Virus record (IMG/VR): IMGVR_UViG_3300042298_000506
Span: 1-30,660 of that record
Source: a virus
DNA: 30,660 nt
Direction: 5' to 3' (one strand)
This document shows positions 8,901-17,500 of the stretch, in pieces. Below the pieces are notes generated by a model. It searched no databases, was not told where the DNA came from, and saw nothing but the letters and a program-made list of their open reading frames with translations. The translations under genes and the position numbers were made by a program. Within the stretch, counting starts at the first letter, position 1, and each line of letters begins with the position of its first letter.

Positions 8901-10944
8901 TTCCAGTCGATGAAGCGACACCCATGAGGAGAGCGCAGCCTGTATTAGCAATGCGATACCCAGACCAGCCAGTTGTGGCACCTGTAATGTTGAATGCAAT
9001 TATGCTATTGCGTGTAGTCTGGGCAACCGTACCATTAAGCGTATGGCTGTACGAACCATCTATTCCTAGTGTGAGCGCACCGCTTGTGCTACGAATTCCG
9101 CGCACACCACCAGCATACAGATCCAGCACATTAGCGCTCGACTCAGTGATGTAGGTATCACCACCACTTAGGCCACTGCCTGCTCCATCGAGGTACAACT
9201 TATCAGCAGCTCGTATAGAGAGGCCTGTCGTGTCGATCAAGGCTCTTTCTAAAGCATTCACAACAAACCGGATAGCATAGGGAGATGCACCTGTCGCACC
9301 ATACATCTGCATGAATGATGTAGCACCAAAATTACCATAGTATCCGAACCCTGCAGCTACTCCAGCAGTGAAGCCAGATGACGCTGTGGTCGCAGAGATG
9401 ACACCTGTAGCACTCACCGTAGTAAATGCCCCCGCCAGCGGAGTAATCGTTCCTATGACAACGTTGTTGATCTGATTGCCGCCACCGGAGACTGTGCCGC
9501 CGAGGGTGAAGGCGGGAAGGGTCCATGTCGCTGCGGCAGTCCAAGCACCTCCAACAGCAGCGGCGACATTAATCGTTGGTGTCCCACCCAATGAATACGC
9601 CCCGCTGAATGCCCCGGTAAATGCTGGCGTTGTGATTGCCGGGGATGTCATCGTTTGCACGCCGGTAAAGACATTGGCCGCATCGCGATTCGCCGGCACG
9701 TAACCAATGTTGCTTTCCAGCGCACTCCAATTTCCGGCTGTTTGGCTCGGTGTATCAGTTAGCGCTCTGACAGAATCCCCAATACCTACAGCAGTCCCCC
9801 CTAGTGTCCCTGCGACACTGATATACCAAAGGTCGCCTTTAAGGATGGCCCCTGCCGTACCACTACCTCCTGAAGCTGGAAACGTATTTACTGAAGCGTC
9901 ATAGCTACCGCGATCATCGAGCAGACCAACGACCAATCCATCGACGTATCCTTGAGTGGCGAGCGTTCCTGTAGTCGGCAGGGTGACGTTCGTTGCGCCG
10001 GTGGATGTCAGCGTGATACTGTTCGTTGCCGAGGTAGCCAGCGTTGATCCTGCGCCTAGCGTGAGCGTTCCGGTTCCGGTGGTGATGGTATTGCCGTTGA
10101 TACTGGTCGCTGTGGCTACGCCGAGAACAGGGGCTACGAGCGTTGGGGTGTTGGCAAAGACCAAAGCACCCGTGCCGGTTTCGTCTGTTACCACTGCCGC
10201 AAGGTTTGCGCTGCTAGGAGTCGCCAGCCACGTCCCAACGTTTGCGCCAAGCGTGATGTACGCCGACGTGCCGAGCGTACCGCCCGTGCCGATGCTGAGT
10301 GTGCTGCCGTCAGTGCCGGCGAGAGTAAGAGTGTTGCTCGACGTGAAGGTTTTAGATGCCGCTATTGTCAGGACGCCAGTTCCGGTTGTTATCGTGTTCC
10401 CATTCACCGTCGTCGCAACCAATGCGCCAATCGTTTGCGTGCCGGTGAAGGTGTTCGCTGCGTCAGTCCGGGCGATGGTAGCGCTCGTCGTCGGGAACGT
10501 CATCGTCGTGCCGTCAGTGCCAGTCAGCGTCAGGGTATTGCTTGCAGTCAGGACCTTGCCTGCACCTAGCGTGAGCGTTCCGGTTCCGGTGCTGATGGTG
10601 TTGCCGTTGACTCTAGCTGCTGAGAGCGCCCCAGTTACAACCAAGTTGCCTGTTACTGTAGCTCCCACTGCATTCAGTCTGAGTGTATTGACAGTACCTG
10701 CTACAAAATCAATTACATTGTCGCTAGATTCAGTCAGATAGGTATTACCTGCGAAACTGCCATCAAGATACAGTTTGCTAGCAGCATTCAAGACCGTTCC
10801 ATTAGCGGTCAAGCCTTGTGTATCACCCGAGATGATCTTATTGATATTGTCAATTGTCGTGTCGAGCTCAGCGTTAGTCAATGGAGCACCTTTTACAGTG
10901 CTACCAGTGCTAGTTCCAGTTTCACGTAAAAGGATCGTAGCCAT
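5989..10944 (-). CDS. Very large tail fibre with carbohydrate-binding and LamG-like domains
   Basis: This is a 1,651-aa fibre. Residues 19-27 (KGAPLTNAEL) are the conserved N-terminal motif by which many phage fibres dock to the virion. Three copies of GNTI[ST]TGTGxLT follow (near residues 113, 182 and 283), with long Thr/Gly beta repeats. Three YLDG modules lie near residue 57 and near bases 9150 and 8710. A middle segment (DTFIYDTAKDSDGGAWRKRC and on) is common in environmental phage fibres and looks like a beta-propeller. About residues 1164-1293 (ELVTNGTFATDTTGW) resemble a CBM4/9-type sugar-binding domain. About 1317-1485 resemble a LamG / concanavalin-like domain. The C terminus (from about 1565: WFTATSSQVAFPM, GWKPKFVYRN) is a known fibre knob. 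The inferred role is binding of host surface glycans. The start overlaps the upstream stop (TAATG). Confidence 0.88.
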   Translation of the reverse strand: MATILLRETGTSTGSTVKGAPLTNAELDTTIDNINKIISGDTQGLTANGTVLNAASKLYLDGSFAGNTYLTESSDNVIDFVAGTVNTLRLNAVGATVTGNLVVTGALSAARVNGNTISTGTGTLTLGAGKVLTASNTLTLTGTDGTTMTFPTTSATIARTDAANTFTGTQTIGALVATTVNGNTITTGTGVLTIAASKTFTSSNTLTLAGTDGSTLSIGTGGTLGTSAYITLGANVGTWLATPSSANLAAVVTDETGTGALVFANTPTLVAPVLGVATATSINGNTITTGTGTLTLGAGSTLATSATNSITLTSTGATNVTLPTTGTLATQGYVDGLVVGLLDDRGSYDASVNTFPASGGSGTAGAILKGDLWYISVAGTLGGTAVGIGDSVRALTDTPSQTAGNWSALESNIGYVPANRDAANVFTGVQTMTSPAITTPAFTGAFSGAYSLGGTPTINVAAAVGGAWTAAATWTLPAFTLGGTVSGGGNQINNVVIGTITPLAGAFTTVSATGVISATTASSGFTAGVAAGFGYYGNFGATSFMQMYGATGASPYAIRFVVNALERALIDTTGLSIRAADKLYLDGAGSGLSGGDTYITESSANVLDLYAGGVRGIRSTSGALTLGIDGSYSHTLNGTVAQTTRNSIIAFNITGATTGWSGYRIANTGCALLMGVASSTGTLFTGSTAYSAGIGTEGALPLEFATNSVVRAVLSAAGNLAIGSTAKLYLDGVAAAGNTYLVESAADVLDAYVGGVNTLKLTAVLTTIATAVSVPDLSAAVIDKTVFPGVIVDTFIYDTAKDSDGGAWRKRCSHTSWENETLSGNWLGSAANEAGARAIAGATTNSYYYDTTAAMFYKLNAGSGVTQVYRGSARQFPAQVLITVEAARVVLWDLTQAGTPMWRVFFPSTSAGAYSWWYTGASRYATCVAAANGIVVFGTAVDWGLLSIDFVVDVVGAYQTTVGLSGRCISGCVTTHTLATLSSGRGAIVSNTINDVAMTVLPNAPVDIATGLPVPTIAVATAGGVSVIRGDGTVVNSSNTSSHPAVAFDKYGYVWHNGNSAGAYLQYANLQTIAASFVWSVVTTPYPLPAPATSGAINGRSMPLSLGSVIPNASDAGLALLLANRATPSSSLVAYVSKAYNSGWMPGNIRGAWLADIVAETLTGTELVTNGTFATDTTGWSASTATLSAVAGALNVANIGGTNGYAYQSFTTVVGKTYTLSFSYTKDTSSGMTYGISTSQGGATLGGATLSSTQLVAATFVATSTTTYLYFANSQAVDLRNSILDNISCRRADVDRSVKAKGLQVFGSLTKTAVASGSQLVGYSGFSAANYLEQPYNSDLDFGTGDFCIMGWLKSGGADDYAFGLRNLVVIGSNQTTGTLYYYDATAGNLNDGVTVGTSSDWKFVVAVRRSGVVSFYINAGTPVTGNSTQNLGTSGVLTIGNLQGGDSRPWGGSLALWRASATTPSAEQIRHIYETERPLFEANASCVLAGSSNAVTAIAYDDETDLLHVGTSYGRSTFKGLVRTASEATAVGSITALSASGGIIAQSGTSGADVYIPAMSLREELARKAEQTAKLGAVLEPRWFTATSSQVAFPMPMGWKPKFVYRNSQLIRPDANDYSDTFDGFIWTSTLIDACTTGDFICIMGVRTNG

Positions 10945-11402
10945 TAGGCGCTCCGTACGTTCCAGATGACAGTCATGCTATCGAGAGCACCTTTGTTGAT
11001 AACAGCGAAGACAGTCCTTGCGAGTAGCGTACCAGCGCCAGCTGCGTTCAGAATACCGGCCTCGACGATAGCGCCTGTACCTGTTCCAGCGGGAAAGGTT
11101 GCAGCATAGGTAAGCGTATCATTCGCCACTGTGGTTGTAGTGATAGTAGAACTCGCAAGAGCGACACGGCCAACTTCAGCCAACAGAGCTGTCTGTGCGT
11201 CTGCAGCAGCGGTAGCGCTAGTGCCAATAGCCATATGCGACATAGCAGTAGCGCTGGCATCCTTCATGCGCGAGATGATGTAGGCAAGACCTGTGTCAAC
11301 CACAAGGTTGTTAACTTCACGCTCATCCTTAATGTTGCCCTCTGCGTCCTTGACGGTGATATTTAGAGAGCCCTTGAATTTGATTACTTCGTTTGTTTGC
11401 AT
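10944..11402 (-). CDS. Small structural protein next to the fibres
   Basis: This 152-aa protein has AAGGA 6 bases before its ATG. Residues 7-45 are charged and strand-forming (KFKGSLNITVKDAEGNIKDE). The middle contains MSHMAIGTSATAAADAQTAL followed by LLAEVGRVAL, a phrase I associate with small virion proteins placed between tip and fibre genes (fibre connectors or collar-type proteins). The second half is Thr/Ala-rich beta sequence ending in MTVIWNVRSA. It is coupled to the large fibre through TAATG. A connector between fibre and tail is an inference from position. No enzyme motif is seen. Confidence 0.7.
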   Translation of the reverse strand: MQTNEVIKFKGSLNITVKDAEGNIKDEREVNNLVVDTGLAYIISRMKDASATAMSHMAIGTSATAAADAQTALLAEVGRVALASSTITTTTVANDTLTYAATFPAGTGTGAIVEAGILNAAGAGTLLARTVFAVINKGALDSMTVIWNVRSA

Positions 11403-11411
11403 TTCAGTTCC

Positions 11412-12206
11412 TTAAAATGTGGAGTAAGAGCCTGTGTAAGCTTGTGAAAAATAATCCTCTGAGCCGTACGACTGTGACACTACACCACCAGTATCTGAGA
11501 CTGTTATAAGCTCAGCCGCCAGCGACTTTGTATTCGAGATCGCCAACGAATCGAGGATACTGGCTGTTTCAGTAAGCACAGACGTAATGCCGAAGCTAAA
11601 GATGTCTGTACACGTTGTAGTGTCGACACTATCTTCCGAAATACCAACGCTGAATAACGGTGGACCGTCTGTAGCTACGAGGGTGTCATTCACAATCTTG
11701 ATAACTGATACTGTACTATTATCAAGTATTGAGACACTCTCTGAAGGGAATACAGCACCGATTTCAATATTAAATATCTCATCAAACAGTATTTGCTCAT
11801 TAAAGCGTTTATCAATTTGAATTATACTGTCGTCACCAACGAAAATATCAGTGGTCGTGAATGTGTCCGTATCTGCTACTTTTACAGCCAGTATGATAGC
11901 AGAGTCCAATACATTAAGCTGATCCTCATCCGCAACACGCGTCGTTCCAAATACAGGAATATCGACCATGTCTGCAATATCGGTGAAGCGCGATTGGTTA
12001 TTGTTCTGTAAAACATAGATGTCGCTTCTCGGGCCATACCCTTCAATCGATATGTCGGACTCTGTGGTATCGACTGTAACTGTCTTAGTGATATTCGCGT
12101 CTATTGTGGCAATATACGCTTCACCGTCTATTGTGGCAATATACGCTTCACCGTCTATTGTGGCAATATACGCTTCACCGACGATCCTTATCAGCTTAGT
12201 GGTCAT
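11412..12206 (-). CDS. Repeat-bearing virion-like protein of unknown function
   Basis: This 264-aa acidic protein is rich in Asp, Thr, Ser and Ile. Residues 10-36 are three perfect copies of GEAYIATID, followed by a fourth partial one (ANITKTVTVD). The rest is a series of degenerate strands built on D[ST] with alternating Ile/Val (for example SVSILDNSTVSVIKIVND and TASILDSLAISNTKSLAAEL), repeating about every 35-45 residues. This looks like a beta-solenoid or an irregular fibre. It starts one base after the preceding stop. No known family was recognised; a structural role near the tail tip is inferred from its neighbours. Confidence 0.65.
   Translation of the reverse strand: MTTKLIRIVGEAYIATIDGEAYIATIDGEAYIATIDANITKTVTVDTTESDISIEGYGPRSDIYVLQNNNQSRFTDIADMVDIPVFGTTRVADEDQLNVLDSAIILAVKVADTDTFTTTDIFVGDDSIIQIDKRFNEQILFDEIFNIEIGAVFPSESVSILDNSTVSVIKIVNDTLVATDGPPLFSVGISEDSVDTTTCTDIFSFGITSVLTETASILDSLAISNTKSLAAELITVSDTGGVVSQSYGSEDYFSQAYTGSYSTF
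12100..12180. repeat. Three perfect tandem copies of a 27-bp unit
   Basis: The plus-strand unit TCTATTGTGGCAATATACGC (first 20 of 27 bases) begins at 12100, 12127 and 12154. The three copies are identical apart from the edge of the last, and the unit keeps the reading frame, adding nine residues (GEAYIATID) per copy. The perfect DNA identity points to recent duplication by slippage or unequal crossover. Confidence 0.95.
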
Positions 12207-12207
12207 A

Positions 12208-12810
12208 TTACACCACTACTTCTGTAGGACTGAATAGAAATTCTATCATGCCTCGCATTGGTTTCCATGTCCGTTGGAAGAATACAGTATTAGGCTCAGT
12301 GACTCTTAGCTCAAAGAAGCCGTGTGTAGGGATACCAGGCTTAGGTTGCACAGCCCATGTAGTGGACAATGAAGACTCAAACTGCAGATACACAGTTGCT
12401 GGGTTAAACTCGATCCAATCTGCTGAGGTGTTCGGCGGAGTGGCATCAATAATGCCAGTACCGGTTCTACGCTTATAATACAGCGTATTATGTAGGACAA
12501 ACTCCTCGCGTGTGTATGCATTACCTGCTACCCAGACATCACGATATGTTGGTACCCTGACGTTAAGTGCTGATTCTACACCGGAGGGCTGTACTGTCGA
12601 AGGCTTCGCATCAGGATCCTCAGGATCGATAACACCTGTGTTTTCAGCCTCGATGATAACAGCCTCAAATGTGAAGCCTAATGCAGCATTAGATAAAAAG
12701 TCCAACACGATTGGAAATTCGAGTCGCTCACCCTGGACAATAGACCATAGCACAGAGCCGGTGTCCGACTGAAGATCCGTCGTTATATCAATGATTCGTG
12801 ATCTAGCCAT
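12208..12810 (-). CDS. Virion-like protein with a carbohydrate-binding-type module
   Basis: This 200-aa protein has GAGGG 3 bases before its ATG. The N-terminal 85 residues are beta-rich (VLWSIVQGERLEFPIVLDFL). Residues about 89-137 follow the CBM5/12 pattern: W[VA]xGxAYTREEFVLHNTLYY, then K/R-rich sequence, and PPNTSADWIEF at the end. The first aromatic strand, the YY pair and the final W fit the aromatic platform of chitin- or glucan-binding modules. The C-terminal part returns to beta sequence (HGFFELRVTEPNTVFFQRTW). The same module type occurs twice in the gpJ-like protein. An adhesive accessory subunit of the tail tip is the likeliest role, by inference. Confidence 0.7.
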   Translation of the reverse strand: MARSRIIDITTDLQSDTGSVLWSIVQGERLEFPIVLDFLSNAALGFTFEAVIIEAENTGVIDPEDPDAKPSTVQPSGVESALNVRVPTYRDVWVAGNAYTREEFVLHNTLYYKRRTGTGIIDATPPNTSADWIEFNPATVYLQFESSLSTTWAVQPKPGIPTHGFFELRVTEPNTVFFQRTWKPMRGMIEFLFSPTEVVV

Positions 12811-12984
12811 GATCCCTCATTTCTTTCTTTCTCAGTTAGTAAAGATACACTAATCACTAGCGCATCCTTATTGTTAATAAAGGGGGGCGGCGAAGTAGGA
12901 TAAGTTAACAGTATCACGTACTGACCAGAGAGACGCAGGTACATTATTCTTGTACCCTTATTTTGCGTATATAGGCCTGTCCGC
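12811..12984. other. Intergenic gap with a small hairpin, no gene seen
   Basis: This 174-base gap contains a perfect 6-bp hairpin at 12938-12956 (GGTACA / TGTACC, 7-base loop) without a T-run, and a G6 run near 12882. Neither strand holds a convincing ORF. I found no good pair of -35 and -10 boxes on the minus strand. It could carry a weak promoter for the adhesion genes downstream, but I cannot show this. Confidence 0.5.
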
Positions 12985-13836
12985 TTAAACGTTGACAGAC
13001 ATCTCCAGCGATTCCATGACCAGGAAGTTAGTAGCGCTCCCTGTGAGGCCTGTTATCGACACCGTTACGTCCACGCCGGTATCCACCGAGCCGTAGAGAG
13101 GAGCAGCCACACCTTCGTTATCAGTGATAACTTGGCGAACAACAAGTCCTCTATTCTGCGCAGAGACACTGTGCTTCGCATGTGCCATACTAGCGTTGGC
13201 GGCTGTCTTCATCGTCGTAGCGCCGAGTTTCAGCACAGTAGTCTTCGAATCAGCGTTGTTTACAACAGAGAATGTAGCATCAACACTGATACTCCCATGC
13301 ACTCCGAGCAAGCCACCAGGAACAGAGTAAGCCAGCATATTGACAGCTGCAATAGTTGCAACATATCCCGATGCCGAACCTACAGCTGCAACTAGACCAG
13401 CTGCCTCTTCACCTGCAGGCGTATAGGGCACGAATTGTGCCTCAGCCTTGGTGAACTTGTTGAAGACCTGACCGACTGTAGTTGTAGAGAACACGACATA
13501 GTAGTAACCTGCAAGGCCACCTACGATTGCATTCACTGGGAGATAAAGCCATGCCGAGCTGTATACAGCCGGTAGTGCTACGTTGAGTGTCACAATACCT
13601 GCTGCATCAACTGCACCATTACTACCAAGCACAACAGGTACAGCCGTCTTGACGATAACCTCTGTCTTCCTCTCCGGTGCAACAGCTGCTCTGATCATCT
13701 CATTGAACTTCGAGAGCGTGGTCGATAGTGTTCGACCTGATTTGCGATTGTATGCTACGACGTTCGAGCCGTCGTTCGACTGCATTTCCCAGTTGCTAGC
13801 TAGTTGCTGGTCGAGTATCTTTTGTCTGACGTTCAT
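12985..13836 (-). CDS. Virion-like beta-rich protein of unknown function
   Basis: This 283-aa protein has a good ribosome site (AAGGATAACAA then ATG). The N terminus (MNVRQKILDQQLASNWEMQS) is helical and polar. From residue 55 on it is Ala/Val/Thr/Gly-rich beta sequence with phrases such as YYYVVFSTTTVGQVF and SISVDATFSVVNNADSKTTV, typical of phage decoration, tail spike or fibre-like structural proteins. No catalytic motif, signal peptide or membrane segment is seen. It lies between the tip/GNAT block and the fibre block, flanked on both sides by non-coding gaps, so it may be an independently acquired structural gene. Confidence 0.7.
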   Translation of the reverse strand: MNVRQKILDQQLASNWEMQSNDGSNVVAYNRKSGRTLSTTLSKFNEMIRAAVAPERKTEVIVKTAVPVVLGSNGAVDAAGIVTLNVALPAVYSSAWLYLPVNAIVGGLAGYYYVVFSTTTVGQVFNKFTKAEAQFVPYTPAGEEAAGLVAAVGSASGYVATIAAVNMLAYSVPGGLLGVHGSISVDATFSVVNNADSKTTVLKLGATTMKTAANASMAHAKHSVSAQNRGLVVRQVITDNEGVAAPLYGSVDTGVDVTVSITGLTGSATNFLVMESLEMSVNV

Positions 13837-14100
13837 TTGTTATCCTTAACTGTTCATTAAAATTACATTGAGTCGTAAGTGCGCTCGTCTATTCCTCGTC
13901 TGTCCTTCTGCCACATCAAAAGGCGGGAAAATGCCCAGAGTTGCCCGAAAGTGGCCGCAGGAGCAGCTCGGTCGCATGCCATCACCCTCGCATCGCCGAC
14001 CCCGCAATCGCCTCGCCCGTGACCACTCTGCAGGTCAGTCCAGGCAAGGGCGAAAATGCGGTCGCCGAGAGTTGCGTTTGCGATTCAGACACCGTTTGCT
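13837..14100. other. GC-rich gap with several inverted repeats, no convincing gene
   Basis: This 264-base gap is visibly richer in G and C than its neighbours between about 13921 and 14085. Inverted repeats include 13970-14001 (GGTCG-C-ATGC ... GCAT-CGC-CGACC) and 14020-14037 (TGACC, 8-base loop, GGTCA), the latter nested inside CGCCC 14014-14018 / GGGCG 14048-14052. Two plus-strand frames are open across it, but their peptides are very basic or Cys/Ser-rich with no protein-like pattern. It could encode a structured RNA or be a foreign insert; it is not a standard terminator because no T-run follows. Confidence 0.45.
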
Positions 14101-14583
14101 CTATAGGGTTTCAAGCCTCTCGTTACATGTTTTGTAATGCGAGGTGTGCCATATAGCAGTATGTCCTCTACGTTTCCAACCCCTCTTCTCAAGTATCTTC
14201 GTAAAGATATTCTGCTCGTCGTAGAAGCTACCGACAGACAGGACAATCTCTATTCTGAAACGTTCAGCTAATCGAATCAACTCCTCGTGTGCCAGGATGA
14301 TAGCTCTAGCTGATTTAATACCTCGCATGTTCGTTACGTAGAACGATTGCTGCAAGAAGGAGTGCGAAGAAAAAGGGTGCTTTAGGCGTTCGGCCAGTAA
14401 CCACCCTACAAGGACATCATCGTCCTTGATCGTATACAAGAAGCCACTCTTTGAATGCTCTCGCAACTGTAGCAGAGATTTCTTACGATCCACATGAATG
14501 AAGGTATCGTCATTGTAGTCTGCATAAATATCTATGCAAGTCGAAAATTCATCTATCGACTTTATCTTTTGCAAGGTTATCAT
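14101..14583 (-). CDS. GNAT-like acetyltransferase
   Basis: This 160-aa protein has the order expected of a GNAT fold: an N-terminal strand and helix (ITLQKIKSIDEFSTCIDIYA), central strands (SGFLYTIKDDDVLVGWLLAE), a strand ending in QQSFYVTNMRGIKSARAIIL that replaces the usual acetyl-CoA loop, a helix (HEELIRLAERF), the strand EIVLSVGS and a final FTKILEKRGWKRRGHTAIW. The KxxFTKxLEKxGW end is typical of GNATs. The Q/R-x-x-G-x-G/A loop appears as RGIKSA, so catalysis is plausible but not certain. It follows the tip gene directly (TAAATG junction, same frame). GNAT genes do occur in phage tail regions; the substrate is unknown. Confidence 0.65.
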   Translation of the reverse strand: MITLQKIKSIDEFSTCIDIYADYNDDTFIHVDRKKSLLQLREHSKSGFLYTIKDDDVLVGWLLAERLKHPFSSHSFLQQSFYVTNMRGIKSARAIILAHEELIRLAERFRIEIVLSVGSFYDEQNIFTKILEKRGWKRRGHTAIWHTSHYKTCNERLETL

Positions 14584-17500
14584 TTAGTCTCCAATAGCCA
14601 TCCAGTTAAGCGTGCCTGTAGCGAGCACTTGCGCAGTCGCCAATGCTACCGTGTAGTCTACAAACTTGAACGTGTTTGCAGGGGTCGTGCTGTTAGGCAC
14701 AGGACGCCTAATAGTTATCAGAGCGTCCGCAGTCACCGTACCGGTCACGTATCCCACACCTTTGTACAGGGCACCGTAGGTGAACACGTACTCAGTCAAC
14801 TCCATCGTCCAGTAGTTCGGATTGTATGTACCAGTGACCACGGTAGCAACATTATAGACACGCGTGTTTGATTGCAATTCCTCAAATATAGCTGTACCGT
14901 CAGCTAGATCACCATAGAAATTATTAGATGCCCTTAGGAAGTAATTACCGCCTGAGTATATCTTAGATACGTTCCATGTTTCAGCCTCACCACCGCCCTT
15001 TCTAAGCAGAATAGAACAGATGTTATTGGCATTCTCCTGGTAAGGGGTAGCTGACAAACTAGGCGTACCGAATCCGAATGTTGCTGAATAGGCTACACTA
15101 TAGATGCTCCAGCCGGATGGTGCGGAGTATGCGGACATTGCGGGGGATAATGTAGTGCTAGAACTGAATCCACTATAGGGGTACGGAATGTCTGTAGGTG
15201 AACCAGATATAGGCCCACTACTAACAGCTTGTGTTGCGTACTCATATGTGAGTGAACCAAATAGACTAGCGCTCTCGTCGGACGCTGTGTACGCGATGAA
15301 GAACTCATATGTGTTCGCACCAGCAGGAAATGTGAACGACACCGTATCTGTTACGATACCTGTAGTAGCTCCTATCGATTTAACCTTCGGTGTTGAGTAT
15401 GAATATGCACTACCGCTACCTGATACTCGATACCCTATACGCCAGCTTACAGTTCGGTAGATGTATTGCGATAATCCATTTCCACGGTATGACACTAGCT
15501 CGACATTGCAGGTAACACTAGCTGTATTAGCAGGCGTCGTACGCGTCGGTGTTGAAGAGTAAGTGTTGCTCGATATAGAACCAGATGTCTGATTCAACAC
15601 TGTATTTACCGTACTAGCCGACAGTGTCAGATATGCTATGGCTGTAAAACGCCATTGCATACTACCAAGCGATGTTTCCGCGATATTTTGCGCTTCACAG
15701 ACAATAGACTGGCCCTGCGCGACATATGCAGGATCAAAGAACTTTAACACGAAAGGTGAAACAAGAATTTTCGGTTGTGTCTTCCAGTAGCCCGGCAGTG
15801 TCACCAAATCGCCACTAGCAGCTGTACCAGTCTCATATCTCCGGAGGTAAGCATACTCTACTGCGTAACCTAATGCAGGCACGTAGCGATACAGCCTTAG
15901 ATTACCACTATCTAGCCTTGAGTAATCGCCGGCTGTACTGTAACCAGCTTGTGAGTAACTCTCAATGTAACCGTCGCCAAACAGCTTCAACTTGCCACCT
16001 ACCTGTATGTACTCTGTTGCCTGTAGAGTTCCTGCAAGAATCTTATCTGCTGTTAGACTCTCGATCATTGCATTCGTTATCGCACCGTTAGCGACAGCCA
16101 GTGAGCCTACGGCAATAGCACCAATCGCCAGCTTATCGCCTCCGACCGCGCCATCTGCAAGGTTAGTTGCCTCAATAATCAGCGGGTTAAGGTCGACACC
16201 ATTGATCTTCCCTGTCGTTGCATCAATACCATTCGTGCCACCAAAAGCGTTTACAGACAAGTAACCATCATTGGAGATGTTCTTGAACCATAGCTTTAGC
16301 ACCTTACCTAATGTTGACGGCATGGAGGCTTGCGTACCATTGAACCGATACATCTCAACTGCATCACCGAACACTGGCGTAGCACCCTCAGCTCCGTAAA
16401 CTACAGTGAAGCCATGTCCATGTCCCTCGGAGTACGAAGGTGCAGGTGATACAGCAATGAACACCGTACTGAAGCCTGTCGTTACTGTCACACCGACGGC
16501 ACCTGGTGGTGGTGTGGTATCTCGAACAGCTCCCACGTTCAATGCGAGGACATCGATATTATGATACACATCTCGACCGTTATAGGTGGCCTTCACAGTG
16601 AAGAAACCTACATTGCCTGTGAGCGTGGTTACGTTGTAGTAGCCCTTGTTGTCGGTATTGTTTATTGAAGCATCACAACTCGTCTCTGAATGTATTACGA
16701 ATGAAGTGCTTGCTGTAACGTTTGTGTCACCGCTACGTATAGATAGATAACCGTTGGCATTCGCGTAGCCATAGTTCACTCCTAGGTTATCCTGCAACAC
16801 CGTCAGTGAGTTCTTCGTTGATAGCGTATCAAGTACAGCCGGTTGTATCAACGCAGGTGTTTCCCATGTGCCAGCAGCAATGATACCTGTGCTATTTTGC
16901 GCAGAGATGATCGTAATTGAACGATACAAGTCTGTCGTACCTGCAGGAATCCCTGCTGACCATACAGTAGGCAACCCTGTCGGCAACGTAGCAAACTGAA
17001 ACGTGTCAAAGTTGTAAGTACCACCGACTGGAGTAGTAGGTGTTGTCAATGATCGTGCATACACGTTTAACGGCAGTGAGGCGTAATAGTCAGTATCCGC
17101 TGGCGTCACAGCTGCCGAGATTGCAGCCCATGAGGAGAACGGGCCAAGCTTCCCAAAGAGCATCGGTATGACAACAAAGGTACGTGTCGCAGCAGCCATT
17201 GACGGCAACAGAAAGTGATCACCATGGGCAACACCCAGCTCATCCATACCAGATGTTATCGTCAGTTCGTTTACTGGCACAGAGGTGTATCGTATGGAAT
17301 AGCCAGACACTCGGGAGTCATTAGAAACAACCCACGATAACGTACCACTAGACAGTGCCATGTTGCTACTTGCGAGTAGCGTCAGAGACGTCACTGCTGG
17401 TACAGCACTGTCATAGATGTTACGTTGCGGTATTACCTCGTTGTCCTTAGCATTCCACTCCAGATTCCTTGCATCGAACTTAGAAGCCTCAACAATGACA

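Noticed and set aside
9956-10741. A 261-codon open frame on the plus strand
   Set aside because: It is a shadow of the repeat-rich large fibre. Its peptide is an artificial Val/Pro/Ala/Ser string caused by the Thr/Gly codons on the other strand.
12100-12180. Tandem repeat considered as a CRISPR array
   Set aside because: There are no spacers; the copies are contiguous, in frame and inside a coding region.
12861-12984. Possible sigma-70 promoter in the gap before the 200-aa gene
   Set aside because: TATCTT and TATATA-like boxes exist, but no matching -35 element lies 16-18 bases upstream.
13868-14137. Plus-strand frame in the GC-rich gap, very basic peptide
   Set aside because: It has no ribosome site, no recognisable motif, overlaps the GNAT gene end, and all other genes run the other way.
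15165-15185. CACTATAGGG on the plus strand, similar to the end of a T7 promoter
   Set aside because: The upstream half of the consensus is missing, the direction is opposite to all genes, and it lies inside the tip gene.
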